Part shown: in pieces, positions 20,957 through 32,731 of the stretch
How positions within the stretch are numbered: the stretch's first letter is position 1
How the letters are laid out: every line of letters starts with the position of its first letter
Origin: Thamnidium elegans
Taxonomy: Eukaryota > Mucoromycota > Mucoromycetes > Mucorales > Mucoraceae
Reading direction: 5' to 3'
Assembly (NCBI GenBank): GCA_025201345.1
Contig: JAIXMG010000034.1
Location: 1-64,000 of the forward strand
DNA: 64,000 bases
Notes under the pieces: model-generated
Seen by the model: the letters and a program-made list of their open reading frames with translations, nothing else
Database searches by the model: none
What the model was told of the DNA's origin: nothing
Position numbers and translations under genes: made by a program

Positions 20957-22140
20957 TGTTAAGTAGATTTCGTAAATGTCGTATACTAATTGAGTTAATG
21001 TAAGGAATGTTGCGAAAAAAAAGGAAGCAATGTAATAAAAGTGTTGAATGTTGATGAAAATAATAATAAATATAAAAAAAAAGGTAATAAAATGGTTCGG
21101 TCGTTAGTTTTAAAGATATAATAAAGTATACATAATAATTACTTACATGAGTAAAAAGGGGGGATTTCTTTTTTTTTAAAAAAAAAGCTTTTTATTTTGC
21201 CCAGGCCTCCCCTTCAATTTAAATGATGTCATCAAAATTTGAACTTCAGTACAAAATCAGTTATATATCTCCCATTTTACAAGATAGAGACAAACTTTAA
21301 GTGTGAATCCAATAGAAAAAATAATTTTGCAACTGAATTTAATGCTCTTGTAAATAAAACTTTTTTATTTACACGACTGAAATGTAAAATGTCTCTTTTT
21401 AGCGCAATTTCTAGCCAAAAAAAAGATGTTTTAAAAAATTTTAAAACTTGTTCCAACGGTATAATTCCACAGTCAGTAAAACATAATCATTAATTCCAGT
21501 AGATAACTTTTCATAAAATACAATTTTTACCAGACCGGCGTAAATTTTTGTCGAAACATGTCATTTGTAATATTTATACAAAAGATAAGCGTACATTTTA
21601 AAAGCCAAATGTAATTTTGTTCTACTATGTTAAACGCTTTTAAATTTTTATATTAAAACGAAATTTTACTTTTGCACCGGCTCACAAAATATAAAAGTGA
21701 TCTCAAAATTATTTCGCTTCCAAATCAGGAAAAAAATTCATGCAAAATCTCACATTTTCATTAATTGCTACATGAATAATTGATCAATTTCCACCATAAT
21801 TATATCATTAAGCTTGTCTAAAAACGCGTCAAAATCTAGTAAATTTATACTCCTTTTCAGGTAATTTTTTTAAAACCTGTCAATATTTTAAAAAATTGAA
21901 GTATTATTTATATATATCCTCTAATGCATATTTTGCTAAGTACATATTATACCTTTTTTTCCTACTAAGTTAAACCTTCTAAGATTTGGTATGTTTATAC
22001 TATGATATAATAAATATTCAAAAATAAAATCGGATTTAAATTTGAATTCTTTTCAAGCAAGATATGAGGGTTTAAAGTCAAAATAAAGAAGGCTATATAC
22101 ACTACATAATCAAAAAAAAAGTTTAACAAAAGCATTTATA

Positions 22141-22207
22141 CCGGAGTTGAACCTGCGTCATAACGGATGTTAAACGAGCAACTAACCACTAGACCAGTGA
22201 GATGGTG
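22141..22207 (-). other. tRNA-like (A box/B box) module in Mer-B
   Basis: On the minus strand an A-box TGGTCTAGTGG (22196-22186) and B-box GGTTCAACTCC (22153-22143) have tRNA-like spacing, followed by nine T residues at 22120-22112. The acceptor and T stems pair poorly, so this is a tRNA relic or Pol III-type promoter, not a working tRNA. It lies 484 bp from the transposon's 5' end and points in the transposase direction. Confidence 0.65.
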
Positions 22208-22691
22208 ATAGTTTTTTCTTTTTCATTAGTATAACAGTGACATATGCAGAATAATAAATCTTGAATTCCTCTCTTCCTAATGATCATAAACAGTTGAAAT
22301 TAATTTTATATCTAAATGTAGCTTTATTCAAGACCATAATTTTTATAGTTTGCCAAAATCTAAGTTTTACCGAAAGTTATAGCGCTGTTTGAAAATGACT
22401 GAATTAAAGCAATTTATTGGCTGTAAAATATATTTAAAAGGATGTGAACCTAATGCCACATTAGATTTAAATTTGTATGAATTAATTTTTATAACGATAT
22501 CTACGATATTGGCAGCGATATTATCATATCGGTCCATTTTTACTAAGCCATCTTGCGCAGTTTTAAAGATCAAACTTCCAAACCTTTTTAGGTGGCTGCG
22601 TAGAATTTTTACGCATCTCTCTGCAAAATTTCAGGCTCCTAATACCATTATTCCAATAGTTATTAGCTGGGACCTATCTTAAATGGTGGCC

Positions 22692-23446
22692 AAAGATATA
22701 TCAACTTTCATAATTGGACTCCTGAAAGAAGTTATTTATTCGCTGCTACTTTATTACGTGATCGCGCCGACGCCTGGTTTCGTACAATTGAACTAACTGA
22801 TGAAGCACCAACTACATGGTTAGAACTGAAAAGATTGATTACGGAATTCTTCCGTCCTGATAATGCTGCTCGTATTGCGCGTGATAAATTTGCTGCCTTA
22901 AAACAAACCGGAGATTTGGTAACATATATTAATGAACTTATGGATATTAAACTTGCTATCCCTACTAGGACAGATGAAGAAGCCTATGACAAGTTTATTC
23001 GTGGTTTATCGCTGAAGGCTATGCGCGCTCATATTCGTCAATATGAAGCTAACAATCTAAAGGAAGCCATTCACGCTGCATTGTCTTATGATAGCGCTCA
23101 AAAAGAAGAAGACTTTTACGCAAGGCCGCCACCAACCGCTAATCGTCGTGTTATTGATGATCCCATGGAACTTGACGCCATCGACCAAGGAAGATACAGT
23201 AATAACAATAACAACAACAGACAATATAACAATTACTCAAGATCAAATAATTATAACAACCCTCCTCGTTATAATAGCTACAGAAATAATAATAATGGAG
23301 GTGGTTCATATCGTAATAATAATAACTCTAGCTCTTTTACCTGTCATTATTGTCAAAAGGTGGGTCATATTAAACGAAATTGTCGTACTCGTATCGCTGA
23401 CATTAAACGATTGGATGATCAACACTCCAAGAAGGGTTTTCAGTGA
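22692..23446 (+). pseudogene. Gyp6 Gag, C-terminal part
   Basis: The reading frame enters at the Merlin junction (22692) and runs to TGA at 23444-23446. It shows RADAWFRTIEL, LITEFFRPDN, YDKFIRGLSLKAMRAHIRQ, an Asn/Tyr/Arg-rich linker and the CCHC knuckle CHYCQKVGHIKRNC. The upstream third of the gene is at 6469-6664 on the other strand. Only the separation from its start makes it a pseudogene; this part has no internal stop. Confidence 0.87.
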
Positions 23447-23476
23447 ACGTAGTTGAAGAACGGGAAGTTCAACTAC
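23434..23476 (+). promoter_or_regulatory. Gyp6 -1 frameshift signal (GGGTTTT plus hairpin)
   Basis: The heptamer G-GGT-TTT (23434-23440) is in the Gag frame with X-XXY-YYZ phasing, one codon before the Gag stop. After an 8-nt spacer, GTAGTTGAA (23449-23457) pairs perfectly with TTCAACTAC (23468-23476) around a 10-nt loop. The -1 frame opens into protease. Confidence 0.85.
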
Positions 23477-24236
23477 AAGATAACGTTTTCAATAGCGACA
23501 ATTTTCCTGATAATAAAGATTTAATCGATTTTGACCCTTACTCTAAAAATTCTCCACATAACCTCGATAACCTTTACCCAATTTTAAATCCTCTAACTTA
23601 CAACTCTAGTAGTGCTCTAAATATTACGGTTGAAACAATTCCTATTATTTATCCAAAGGCTCTGACAGAAGAGTTACAGTATTTAAGTGAACTCAATGCT
23701 ATATCCACCACTTTACCTCTATATTCGGTCTCTCATAATGGCAACGAAATCCACACTCTAATTGACTCTGGCGCCAGTGAAAATTATGTATCACCTGAAA
23801 TTATCAAAGCCCTACCCAAGGATAAATTTACATTGGTACAAGATAAGCACGTTGAAACAGCTGGTGGAAATATCTCTCAAATTAAATACAAGGTGCAACT
23901 ATCTATCGATATCTCTGGATTTAAACAAACTATTACTGCTTATGTTTTTGGCACAAAATTTGATCTTATACTCGGACGTGCTTGGCTAAAAAAGGTTCAA
24001 CCACTACCTGACTGGAAAACTGATTGCTGGTATTTAAATAATGGACGTATTAAATTACAATCCATTCAGCCTCGTATACACTCACATAACAACTCTTATA
24101 GACCTATAAATTTGAATTACTTAATCACACATAAACAAGCCGATAGATGTATTAAGAAAGGATCTGATAACTTTTTATTTTTTATTAAACCAGTTGATGA
24201 TGTTAATGGTTACAAGTTGACACTTATTGGGATGAT
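23443..24236 (+). pseudogene. Gyp6 protease
   Basis: The -1 frame relative to Gag encodes an Asp/Asn-rich linker and a retropepsin: TLIDSGASENYVSP with active Asp, the AGGNISQIKYK flap region and LILGRAWLKK. The frame reaches HKQADRCIKKG and is then lost near 24215-24225, where one base appears missing before the sequence encoding YWDDMVKEF. It has no convincing start codon of its own and would be made by frameshifting from Gag. Confidence 0.8.
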
Positions 24237-26850
24237 ATGGTTAAAGAATTTTGCTCTGTTTTCAAGGATGAATTACCTGGGTTACCTCCGGATAGAGGTA
24301 TACACCATTTAATTGACACCGGTGATGCAAAACCTATATCTCGGCCACCATACAAAATGAGCCCACTGGAATTAGATGAATTACAAAAGCAACTGAAAGA
24401 ATTACTCAAGCTAGGTTTGATTCGACCCAGTTCATCTCCTTGGGGGGCAGGTGTGTTATTTGTGAGAAAGAAGCCTGATCCTGGATCGAACAAACCGGGT
24501 ACTTTACGAATGTGTATTGATTATCGTGCTGTGAACAAGTATACAACCCGAAATAGCTCAAGTCTACCAAGAATAGATGAATGTTTAGAAAGATTAGGTG
24601 GTGCAAAATATTTCACTTCTTTAGATTTGAAGTCTGGTTATCATCAAATAAGGATATCTCCAGAAGACGTACCAAAAACCGCATTCAACACTCGCTACGG
24701 CCAGTACTCCTGGTTGGTACTACCTTTTGGACTTTGCAACGCTCCTCCTGTGTTCCAATCTTTAATGAACTCTTTACTGGCTAAATACGTAGATAAAACG
24801 GTCTTGGTTTATTTGGATGATATATTGATTTATAGCAAGACTTATGAGGAACACAAGATTCATGTCCGACAAGTACTAGACATCCTAAAAAAAGAAAATC
24901 TTATAGCTAATTTAAAGAAATGTGAATTTGGAAAAAAGACATTAACTTTTGTTGGATTTAGAATTTCTGAAGATGGAATCTCACCAAGTCCTGATAAAGT
25001 GAAAGCAGTACAAAATTGGCCAAGAATGAATAATGTACAAGAAGTAAGACAATTTATTGGTTTTGCTCAATTCTATAAAAGGTTTATTAAGGACTTTGCA
25101 TCTATTGCCGCACCTTTAACGGATTTAACTAGAGGAACAGGTATTAAAACTAGACCCATCATATGGACTAATGAATGCCAAAATAGTTTTGAGCGTTTAA
25201 AACAACTGTTGTCATCAAGCCCTATATTACAAGTAGTAGACATGAACAAACCTTTCCATATTGAAGTTGACGCCTCTGATAGAGGATGCGGTGCGGTGCT
25301 CCTTCAACCTTCAGATGATCCCCTTTTACAGTGGCACCCAATATGTTTTGAATCAAAGAAGTACGCTGACTCTGAATCTAAATTACCTGCCCAAGAAAAA
25401 GAACTACTTGCTATTTTACATGCATTACGTGTCTGGCGATGTTACGTCGAAGGTTGCCCTGCTGGTTATACTATATTCTCGGATCATTTACCTTTAGAAT
25501 ATTTTCAAGCAAAAGAAAACCCCCCTAATAGATTGGTAAGATGGATAAATGAACTAGAGTTATACTCACCAAAAATTGTTTATAAACCTGGCAAGGAGAA
25601 TCAAGTACCTGATGCTTTATCAAGATTACCTTTCGACTCAGTACCTGAACCAAAACCTATGGAACCTGATTATCTTTATGCCGTATGGGATAAGTTTCCT
25701 ACAAGTATACGTTATGACTGGCCTCTTCTATTGATCCCTGAAAGTCGCGCAAGAGTACAATCGGATGAGTTAAAAGCACTACTTGACAAAGAAGCTATAA
25801 ACTTTCATATTACTACTAATCGAGTTTTTAGAAAAGTGGTTACTGATCCTATTGCTAAAGAAACAAAAATTGTACCTTTCTTACCATTTTCCGAACGTGC
25901 TGATACTGTTGCTAATTATCATAATTCTTTTGGCCATGCTGGTTTTAAATCTATGATGAAGTTTATTAATCCTCGGTTTTGGTGGCCTACATTAAAAAAC
26001 GATTTACAACACTGGTTAAGCATTTGCCCTTCATGTCAAGTTAACAGTCGCAAACCTCATGCACCCTTTAAAGATTCCCACAGCCTTTGATAGATGGCAC
26101 CTAGATTTCTTAGATCTCCCCTTAACTACAAAAGGTAACCGTTGGCTCCTAATTGGTGTTGACTATGCTACAAATTGGTGCGTTGCTCGTGCAGTCCCTG
26201 TGGCATCAAAAGAGTCTGTTGCCGATTTTATTTATACCGAAATTGTAATGAATTTTGGTGCTATGTCTGAAATAGTAACAGATCGTGGTGCAAACTTCAA
26301 TAGTGAATTAGTTAAAGCATATTTAAAACGTATAGGTACTCACCTTAAGCTAACATCTGCATATCATCCTCGCTCGAACTCAAAAGTAGAAAGATTCAAT
26401 GGTGTAATCAAACAAATGTTACGTAAATATACTAACGGCGCTCTTCATCGTTGGGACGATTTTGTACAAGCTGCTCTTTGGGCCTGTCGTATCCGTGTGC
26501 ATACTACCACTGGTTTTAGTCCGTTCTATCTTACATACGGCCGTGAGCCTCGTTTACCTGGTGATGTCCTCCAACCTTATATCGATGATGCTACTTTTAA
26601 AGATCCACGTACAATTGCAGATATAACCTCTCGCGAACTCGCTAAACTTGGTCAACACCGTGCTGCAGCTGAATTCCGTTTAAAAGCCATGGGTGAAAAA
26701 AATAAGTTACGGTGGGATGCTACAGTTAAAAAAGTTACTTTTGAACCTGGTGATTTAGTTCTACTCACTCATGAAGGCCGTTATGGTTTGGAACCTCGCT
26801 TTAAGGGTCCTTTTGTTGTTGTCGAAGTTTTCCCAGATTATGGTACATGA
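24237..26850 (+). pseudogene. Gyp6 RT-RNase H-integrase, frameshifted and 3' truncated
   Basis: The first frame, 24237-26090, carries the RT N-terminal tether (ELPGLPPDRGIHHL), RT with YLDDILIYSK, and RNase H ([20 protein letters not shown]). It also has the integrase zinc module (HNSFGHAGF...CPSCQ). A small deletion near 26065 shifts the frame; the second frame, 26059-26850, holds the integrase core: WHLDFLDLP, VTDRGANFNSE and NSKVERFNGVIK, then FKGPFVVVEVFPDYG. The sequence departs from Gyp2 directly after the Gly-Thr codons, so the basic tail and the 3' LTR are gone. Confidence 0.85.
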
Positions 26851-28040
26851 AATATACAATAGAAAATAAGTCCTTTAGAGTATTGATAAAAGTCTTAGTT
26901 GTGATTGTTTTTATTTTAGATGAAAAAGAAGGATGTATTTATACTAAAGGGGTTATACAATTAGCCATTCTAATTGTAGAGTAATAAAAGTCAGTTTTAA
27001 ATATCATAAGTATTATGGTTAATCCTTATTGATAATCCGATTGGTTTAAGCATTTATGCGCATTGTGTTTAATTGGTAGTTCTTATTATTAAATGGCAGT
27101 TGCCCTGTCATTGATAATAATAATGGATGATTGTTTAGGATAATTCTATATTGTATTATTAATCGTTTATGTTTAATAATGTTTAGTTTTGATGTGCTAT
27201 ATCGTAATAATAACGAAGATGAAGAGGGATATATAGTCTGTATATATCATATACCAGCATTTTAAATCATTAAAGTACACTTTAAATCACCCAAAATGCC
27301 TAGAATCAAGTAAAAATCGAATAAATTCAAAATGCACTAAAAGCTACCAGAATCAATTTAAAATGGTAAGGCTTTTACTTTAATATACCTGTGCATAAAG
27401 TACGTATATTTCTAAAAGAAAATATAGTTGTATCATCTATAGTTTTAAAGATATCGAATAAAGTAATTTACTTTGACACATTTTAGACGTCAACTGTGAG
27501 CTCCGATCATAAGATATAGACATATAAACTGCAGTTTATTAGTGCTGTTTTTTATTCCCTTTTCAATGATAGTAATTTGGAAACATTATCGGCATATTTG
27601 ACGAAGTTATGATTTTTTCGGAGAGCGAAAAAACAAACAAAATTATCGATATCAAGGTTAATAATTCATATAAATGTAAAATATTTATATCATATAAAAG
27701 ACAAAAACTAGCCGCTTAATATATATTTATTGTATGCTTATTAAAAGCTATTTACGAAATTATACTTTAATTTATCGTAATAATAAACAAAATTAGATAT
27801 ATACCTTTTCGTTGTAATTTTTATTTTGTAATTATAAAATTATTTTTCTACTAAGTAAAAACGTTTAAAATTTATTTCAATAGAATATACTGCGTTTTTC
27901 TTTTAAAATATATAAAATATATACCTCTAGCACATTTAGATTGAAAGTTGATACAATGTGGTTCCGTTGTGATAGATAATTTATAAGTTCTTTTAAAAGA
28001 GGAGATAGCCAGAGAATCTTCTAGTATATCCAGTTTTAAT
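26851..28040. other. AT-rich stretch without recognisable gene
   Basis: Begins TGAAATATAC right after the broken Gyp6 integrase, with TACA before it, and so may start with an LTR of an unrecognised element. No protein domain, tRNA or repeat pair is evident. I can only describe it as unclassified sequence, probably transposon-derived. Confidence 0.4.
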
Positions 28041-28530
28041 TAGTGAGCACCACGTCGTTTTTATATAAATATATATTATAAATATAAGGAGACGAATCCA
28101 AAGAGAGAGAAAATATAGTAAAGAAAAAAATATAATTGATAAAATAAAATATAAAAGTACAATGAAATATAGTATTAATATACTTGTTTTCAAGGGAATC
28201 AAAGGGAAAATAAAGTTACAAAAGTTATTATAAAGAAAAAATAATAGTATACTTGGTATAATACTTCAAGTTATAGTCAGTGAATTTATGTTATAATATG
28301 ATTGATTTTTATTTAAAATAATTTTTTTGGGGTTTTTATATCTGAATATATGTAATGGGATCGGTTATTCTTACCCATGATTTCTCGGAAAGAGAATAGA
28401 TGATACTAAGATTTTAATTCTATAATTTGTTTTGATAAAAAGAGTAAAGTATAATGAAAAAAATACTAAAGTTTTAGAATAAGATAATGTTACGAGCTGT
28501 GTTTTTCACACTCAATAAAGCACTTTTGTC
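28041..28530 (-). repeat. Degenerate Gyp1-type LTR with primer-binding site
   Basis: TGGTGCTCACTA (28052-28041, minus strand) marks the inner border. The adjoining sequence resembles the Gyp1 LTR in patches (a CAAGGGAAT motif, the TTTATATC region). The outer border near 28500-28530 is uncertain. Confidence 0.45.
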
Positions 28531-28559
28531 ACTGCTATTCTTGACTCTACTTACCCTGT

Positions 28560-29152
28560 TATAACAAGTATCCTTATTTTTATCTCTGTGTTACCTCTTT
28601 CTCTAAAAATCTGTTCTTGTACCTGAAACCTATACCGTTATACTTTCTATTTATATCTTCGCATATGTTACTCTTATTATTTACTTTTATATTCACTCTG
28701 CATATTTCTATATTGCTGTTACTCTTATCATTTACTTTTTTATTCTTTCTACATATTTCTATAACACTATTTTTAACATTGGACTACCTAGAACATAATG
28801 ATAGCAATCAATTTTATATCACTAACATTTATTCTAAATGTTTACCTTTTTGCCGAAAATTCACGGTTACTTCAATTTATATTTCATGGATACCTTGACA
28901 GGTATCGAAGGACGCTAATACCGAACCTTTTTAATATAAATACTCTTATTTTTATCTACTTAAATAAAACTTATCTATCTCTTATCTTATTTTCTGACTA
29001 TAAAACTATTCTATTAGTTTAAGTATTCTGTTTAATAGATCCCTTGAATTATTTAAATTGTACAATTCATTGTAAAGTTTTCCTTTCTCGTATTATAAAC
29101 CTTTTTATAATACTACACTACAGTTGGACAACTCAAAACCTGGTGCTCACTA
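28560..29152 (+). repeat. Degenerate Gyp8-type LTR with primer-binding site
   Basis: Ends at the primer-binding site TGGTGCTCACTA (29141-29152). It shares GATCCCTTGAAT and the ATTCATTGTAA region with the Gyp8 LTR at 56471-57079. The 5' border is unclear. Confidence 0.45.
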
Positions 29153-29486
29153 CATTTATTATTGAACTTTTCGTAAAATAATACTTTATAGTTTTTATTT
29201 TATTCCTATTATTTTCTACCTCTTTATTTACAAGCCACTACAAATCTAACTTGTAACAATAATTTAGTTTATCTGAAAGTCAAAAAAAAGTCGGAAGTGT
29301 TGTAAAAAGAATTATTAAAAAGTCAGAATTTGTCAGATTGTAACAAAGTGTCAGGTTCTCAGACACAAGTGTAACCTCAAATTATATTATAAATATTAAT
29401 TGTATACAAAATAAATAAAGATCATCTTTTATTCTCTTAATCAAATCTATTGTATATCCTATTTCAACTATTGTACCTTTAACTAT
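29153..29486. other. Retroelement leader / LTR remnant left of Gyp4
   Basis: Contains TCAGGTTCTCAGACACAAGTG (about 29351-29371), very like the start of the Gyp8 LTR at 56477 (one base different), so another LTR of that family probably begins here and is cut by Gyp4 at 29486. No open gene. Confidence 0.35.
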
Positions 29487-29627
29487 TGTCACAGCTAAAA
29501 TAGAATAAGCTGTGTACTACTTCAATTTAGATATAAATTACTTTAAAATATAAACTCAATAAAAGGTCATCTTTTTACCACTATATATTTACAACTAAAA
29601 GTATTGTCTATTAAAATAACTCTGACA
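29487..29627 (+). repeat. Gyp4 5' LTR (141 bp)
   Basis: TGTCACAG...CTCTGACA, same as the Gyp3 LTR. Confidence 0.92.
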
Positions 29628-29629
29628 AT

Positions 29630-29641
29630 TGGTAGCACCAG
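29630..29641 (+). other. Gyp4 primer-binding site
   Basis: TGGTAGCACCAG, two bases after the LTR. Confidence 0.78.
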
Positions 29642-29674
29642 TAGTTAAAAACACAAATTAACTAAGTATTGTGA

Positions 29675-32607
29675 ATGTCATCAGACGACTGTATTCAGAA
29701 AGAAATACTGGATCATCCGACACACATCATTCAAGAAATAATTAAATCAGCAAAAAGAAAGTTAAAACCAGAAGAGCAAAAGGAATTAGTGGAATTTATA
29801 ACATCCAGAGGAATTTTAATAGATACACCAAAAACATACATAAATTATACAAAATCAGAAAAAGTAACAATATATCAAGGATCAAGAACATTAATAGATC
29901 AATTCAAAGTATATAAAAATAAAAATAAAAACACTGTAATAGAAGAAGATATTGAAATGAATACAGAAAATAATTCAACAACAACAAGTAATAAAACTTT
30001 CTCTGAAGAAGAAGTTTTACGTTTAATTTCTGCAGCTATACAACAACAGCAGCAACAACCACAACAACATCAACAACAATTCAGTAATCAAGTACGAATT
30101 CCTACCCCCCTACATATGATGGTAGTAGAGATATTACAAAAATAAATAATTGGTACACTTCGGTGGAACATTATTTAAGTTTTTATAATTTTGAAAGAGC
30201 GCGTTGGGTATCCTATGCGATATCATTATTAACAGATCATGCTCGATTATGGTACTACCGTATGGCGCAACGATCTTCTCACGATTTATCCGACTGGGAA
30301 GTATTTAAAATTAGTATGGATATGGAATTCAAACCAAAGTATACATTACAATCAACAAGAGATAGATTATTTGAGTTAAAACAAACTTCATCTGTACAAC
30401 ATTACATTAAAGAATTTCAAGATGTATTACTCGAATTAGATATCACAGAAGATGAAGCTATGGATAAGTTTGCAAGAGGATTGAAAGATCGTGCTAGGGC
30501 ACATATATTACTAAAAGACCCCATTGATTTAGAAAGTATGTTTCATTGTGCACGAACGTTTGAGTCTGCCACACAATATGGTAAATCAACAAATAGTTTT
30601 AACCCAACAACATCAGCTATCGATGATCCCATGGATTTATCGGTTATTGAAATTAAAAAACAAAATCAACTACTTCTAAATTTATTAAAGCAACAACAAG
30701 GTTCTAACAACAATAGTTCTGGACAAAGAAGTAATAATAACTGTTTTTATTGCGATAAGATTGGACATAAAAAGGCTGAATGTAGAAATAAAAAATGGGA
30801 TGAGGATAGAGGTATTTTTCAATCTAAACGAAATAATCGTAATGACTATCGTACACAAAAACCTCGCAATAATTATAATAGTAACACTACTAATAATAAT
30901 AATAACTACCGAAAACCTAACAATTTTCGTCAGCAGATCAACGCATTATTAGATAGTTATGATCCATTAAGCAATAACACAAATAGTTATCAAACTAATA
31001 CTAACAATGATAACGATAATAAAAACCTAATTGATCTATCATCTTGTGATAATCAAGACTACTACTCTTATCCTATATTGTCACCACTATGGCCAGATAT
31101 TTAGTAAATGATACTGTTATTAGTGGACATAGTTACTAAATACGGAATATATTCCGCTATTTTCAGTAGAAAATACTCTTCCCCTTTTTTTTAGATTTTT
31201 TCTTTACCCGGGAATTAAAATATTAAAAAGGTGCATATCAATGTTCTATAACATATAGGTATATTACAGCGTCATGGTCGTTTAGATCTTAGTACTTACA
31301 TGTATAGAGGAATAAGTTAATTATCAAAGTACAAATAATATAGACAAATATATAAATTTATTTAAAGAAAAAAAAAAGAAAAAAAGACACTGCCACGTTA
31401 TCCAAAAAAAAAAAAAAAAATAGAGACGCTACGATAATAAAAAAAATTGATTTACTACATATATTCGTGCTTTCTTTTTTTCAGTATACTTAGGACTTAC
31501 TATATAAATTTCAGAATCACGTATAAAAAAAGAGGTCGTTTAGCCAAGCAGAAGGTGACTTTTTTTTTTCAACCACAGACGTAAGCGACCTTGCCTTTCC
31601 CCCCCCCCCTTTTTTTTTTCTTTTCCTTTTTTATATATACTTTTACTTCACTTTATACATAAAAGACTAATCTCAATGGTAACAATAAACTGAATCTCTT
31701 GAAATGGAACATAACTGTTTTTCTTCTTCTATAGTTCATTCGCCTCTATTGTATCCCTAAACGCTAAGTAAAGTATTTTTTTTTATTTTATTCCACTGCT
31801 AAAACATTTTTTTTTTTGTTCGTTTGCTTTTAGATATTTAACCATTGAATACTATTATGGTTCACCTTAAGGTACACATCTTTTAGTTATTTTTATTTAC
31901 CACCTATTAATATCTACAAACGTTTATATATTTACAGAGAAGAAACCGTTTAACCATATGTCTTGGTTTTTTATTTACTTGTAAGTTTGATAATAACACT
32001 ATTTATGTAAAACAGATTTTAACCATATATTATGTAGAAGTAAGTTGTTATAAATGGCTACTGAATAAAGAACAACGGCTACTAAATAAAAATCAATGGC
32101 TACTAAATAAAGAGCAATGGCTACTGAATAAACAGACTCATGGCGTATTTTTTAGTGGAATTTCTACTAAATAGGGTATATAAGATACCATTTCAATTTC
32201 AGTATCCAACTTACTGCGTTCAGTGGAAAATATACTGCATAATAAATCCAGTATACATGGATACTAAATTCAGTAACCATACTATCTCATAGTTTCCGAA
32301 TTTACAGTGTGCATATTTAGAAACACTTCTACTGTTATTAGTATAAAAAACAACTTTATCTGGCCACAGTGCACCTAACATTGCGCCGGAAACACATACT
32401 TTGTCATCTGCTGAAAAGTCATTTTTAAACAATGTTGATAATTCATCCAATGCGTTACCTTTATACAAAACTATGGTGGGTGGATCTAATTTCAAAATAT
32501 TAATCGACAGTGGTGCCAGTACAAATTATGTACATCCTAAATTACTTTCGCACGCTTTGACAGAAAGGGAAGTAGTCAATCAGGCAGTACAAAACTGCAG
32601 ATGGTAA
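29675..32607 (+). pseudogene. Gyp4 Gag-protease, frameshifted and interrupted
   Basis: The first frame, 29675-30145, is the Gag N terminus; it fails because a C-run at 30105-30110 has six Cs where Gyp3 and Gyp5 have seven. Gag resumes in frame at about 30112 (open to 31104 across the insertion edge), with the HARLWYYRM core and the knuckle CFYCDKIGHKKAEC. The coding sequence is then split by the 1287-bp CACTA-like element at 31085-32371 and continues at 32372-32607 with the retropepsin site ILIDSGASTNY. It ends at AVQNCRW-stop, the same one-base insertion as in Gyp3. Confidence 0.87.
31085..32371. mobile_element. CACTA-like non-autonomous DNA transposon, copy 1 (1287 bp)
   Basis: It starts CACTATGGCCAGATA and ends TATCTGGCCACAGTG, within Gyp4 Gag-protease. 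The 3-bp target duplication is CAC (31082-31084 and 32372-32374), and removing one copy restores the Gyp3 sequence. CACTA termini with a 3-bp duplication fit the CACTA/EnSpm superfamily. Inside are subterminal tandem repeats built on GGCTACTGAATAAA/GGCTACTAAATAAA (about 32050-32130), typical transposase-binding arrays, and long homopolymer tracts. No transposase is encoded. Confidence 0.8.
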
Positions 32608-32731
32608 CAAGACGAACATAAACAAAAAAATTACTTTTAGATTATTTTTAGGAAATAACCATGAACACCAAGAAGTAATCACTGCATATGTTTTTGAATC
32701 AAAATTTGATATTATCCTCGGTCGTAACTGG

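Larger units (their letters stand above)
18832..22691 (-). mobile_element. Mer-B: full-length Merlin/IS1595-type transposon (3860 bp)
   Basis: The termini are GGCTAATATTTAAGATAGG at 18832 and, inverted, GGCCACCATTTAAGATAGG at 22691; they continue as an imperfect inverted repeat of about 120 bp. The right flank AAAGATATA (22692-22700) matches AAAGATATA at 6460-6468 on the minus strand, which is the other copy of the 9-bp target duplication after an inversion is undone. From its 5' (right) end it holds a tRNA-like module, about 1.2 kb with only the leader intron, and the transposase gene. Confidence 0.9.
22692..26850 (+). mobile_element. Gyp6, 3' portion of the split element (Gag C terminus to integrase)
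   Basis: The sequence resumes Gag exactly where the 6460-6664 fragment stops, sharing the 9-bp AAAGATATA. It continues through zinc knuckle, frameshift hairpin, protease, RT, RNase H and integrase, and breaks at FPDYGT (26850), well before the tail and 3' LTR. It is a close relative of Gyp2. Three internal frame breaks make it inactive. Confidence 0.88.

Noticed and set aside
28617..28898. A hydrophobic 93-codon frame that looks like membrane segments
   Set aside because: T-rich sequence gives Leu/Phe/Ile-rich translations by chance; it overlaps an LTR-like remnant and has no conserved motif.
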